64,000 nt of DNA, from the NCBI RefSeq assembly GCF_003967515.1, contig NZ_BIFQ01000001.1:3348001-3412000 (forward strand), written 5' to 3'. Every line of letters starts with the position of its first letter. Within the stretch, counting starts at the first letter, position 1. The notes beneath the pieces were generated by a model. It did no database searches, was not told the origin of the DNA, and saw nothing but the letters and a program-made list of their open reading frames with translations. Position numbers and translations under genes: made by a program. Below, in pieces: positions 63,597 through 64,000 of the stretch. This stretch comes from Dictyobacter aurantiacus (GTDB taxonomy: Bacteria; Chloroflexota; Ktedonobacteria; Ktedonobacterales; Ktedonobacteraceae).

Positions 63597-63679
63597 TTGT
63601 TCTTGTAGGGGCTGGTGCAACGCCATTGGCGGGGCATTCGCCCCCGCCAATGGCGTTGCACCAGCCCCTACAAGAACAA
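63597..63679 (-). repeat. 38-bp perfect hairpin, probable relative of the variable-stem family (E)
   Basis: Arms 63597-63634 and 63642-63679 are perfect complements with the loop CATTCGC. Right after it comes TGAGTACCGCAGGCG, which matches TGAGTACCGTAGGTG beside copy D, and a short CATGAGCG resembling the end of the tail lies on the other side. The full conserved tail is missing. Only 40 bp separate it from copy D. Confidence 0.7.
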
Positions 63680-63771
63680 TTGAGTACCGCAGGCGTGGAG
63701 GGGCCGCATGCGCGATAAGCCAGGATAAGCGTGGCACCTCTTATTTTATTGTATCGGCACGTTGCCGGTAT

Positions 63772-64000
63772 TTATTGCCAGAGCTGAATCGTGCCATCGG
63801 TGAGCGCGGCGATAAGCTGATCTTCAACGAAATCCAGGGCACTGATCTGCCAGGGATGATATAGCTTCTGGACGATCTGTCCGGTAGTGATCGACCAGAG
63901 ATCGATGACACCCTCGTTTATCTCGCTATCTTCGCGTGCGACGGCCAGCCATTGTGCATTGGGAGAGATGGCAAGGCGTGCGCTACTCCCCATGGTTCCA
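63772..64000 (-). CDS. WD40-repeat protein, C-terminal end (runs off the window)
   Basis: The frame on the minus strand ends at 63772 and is open up to base 64000, so only the last 75 codons are visible. They hold ARLAISPNAQWLAVARED, VIDLWSITTGQIVQKL, ALDFVEDQLIAALTD and TIQLW, which form parts of two WD40 blades. The start and any other domain lie outside the window. An internal ATG at 63993 should not be taken as the start. Confidence 0.85.
   Translation of the reverse strand, partial: GTMGSSARLAISPNAQWLAVAREDSEINEGVIDLWSITTGQIVQKLYHPWQISALDFVEDQLIAALTDGTIQLWQ

Overview
The window is a 64 kb piece of a bacterial chromosome of moderately high GC. It is most likely from a member of Chloroflexota, class Ktedonobacteria or close to it. 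That placement is an inference from gene style: many ECF sigma factors, WD40/HEAT and Ser/Thr-kinase/PP2C signalling proteins, an archaeal-type acyl-CoA mutase without a fused B12 domain, paired SWIM/helicase-C3-like proteins and a split complex I cluster. No 16S rRNA is present to confirm it. There is no phage, plasmid, CRISPR array or transposase gene. Both ends cut genes: mnmG on the left and a WD40 protein on the right.

Layout. 0-7 kb: the end of mnmG, a MITE-like repeat, an OmpR-type response regulator with a PAS histidine kinase, then an ECF sigma factor overlapping a HEAT-TM-WD40 protein. 7-10 kb: endonuclease V with a methyltransferase, then a DUF4097 surface protein. 9.7-15.8 kb (minus strand): a redox operon with a NarI-like membrane subunit, a nitrate-reductase-like molybdoenzyme, a four-cluster ferredoxin, a Rieske protein, a small membrane protein and an HPP-family membrane protein. 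16-24 kb: DUF308 protein, pyruvate phosphate dikinase, a HEPN protein, a YflT-like stress protein and a sedolisin-like peptidase. 24.5-30.7 kb: ECF sigma/anti-sigma pair, thiolase, acyl-CoA mutase, double GNAT. 30.7-41 kb: rsmE-prmA, the SWIM/helicase-C3-like pair, tRNA-Gly, tRNA-Cys, recO and hisD. 41.8-46.4 kb: Ser/Thr kinase-TPR plus a membrane PP2C phosphatase. 46.4-50.6 kb: nuoA-nuoC-(small membrane protein)-nuoD-nuoH. 50.6-55.8 kb: a flavoprotein gene interrupted by an in-frame stop, a heterodimeric ABC exporter and a PAP2-like protein. 55.8-59.1 kb: murI, a methylmalonyl-CoA mutase-type subunit and a biotin carrier. 59.4-61.8 kb: a Cys-rich protein, groES and groEL. 62-64 kb: small membrane or unknown proteins and the truncated WD40 gene.

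The most unusual content lies between the genes. One family of elements (22.1, 29.3, 61.9 and 63.5 kb, with a possible relative at 63.6 kb) joins a conserved GC-rich tail to a long, nearly perfect hairpin whose stem sequence is different in every copy. A second family (1.9, 8.7, 19.6, 32.6-32.9 and 37.9 kb) is a mosaic of short palindromes in which base changes in one arm are compensated in the other. Two of its copies carry MITE-like inverted termini and lie in opposite orientation. In addition, several genes end in unusually long perfect hairpins with stems of 20 to 37 bp.

Functionally the window combines housekeeping (tRNA modification, ribosome methylation, RecO, chaperonins, MurI, HisD), central and respiratory metabolism (PPDK, complex I pieces, acyl-CoA mutases, molybdoenzyme) and signalling. 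All calls come from reading the sequence; no database search was run.
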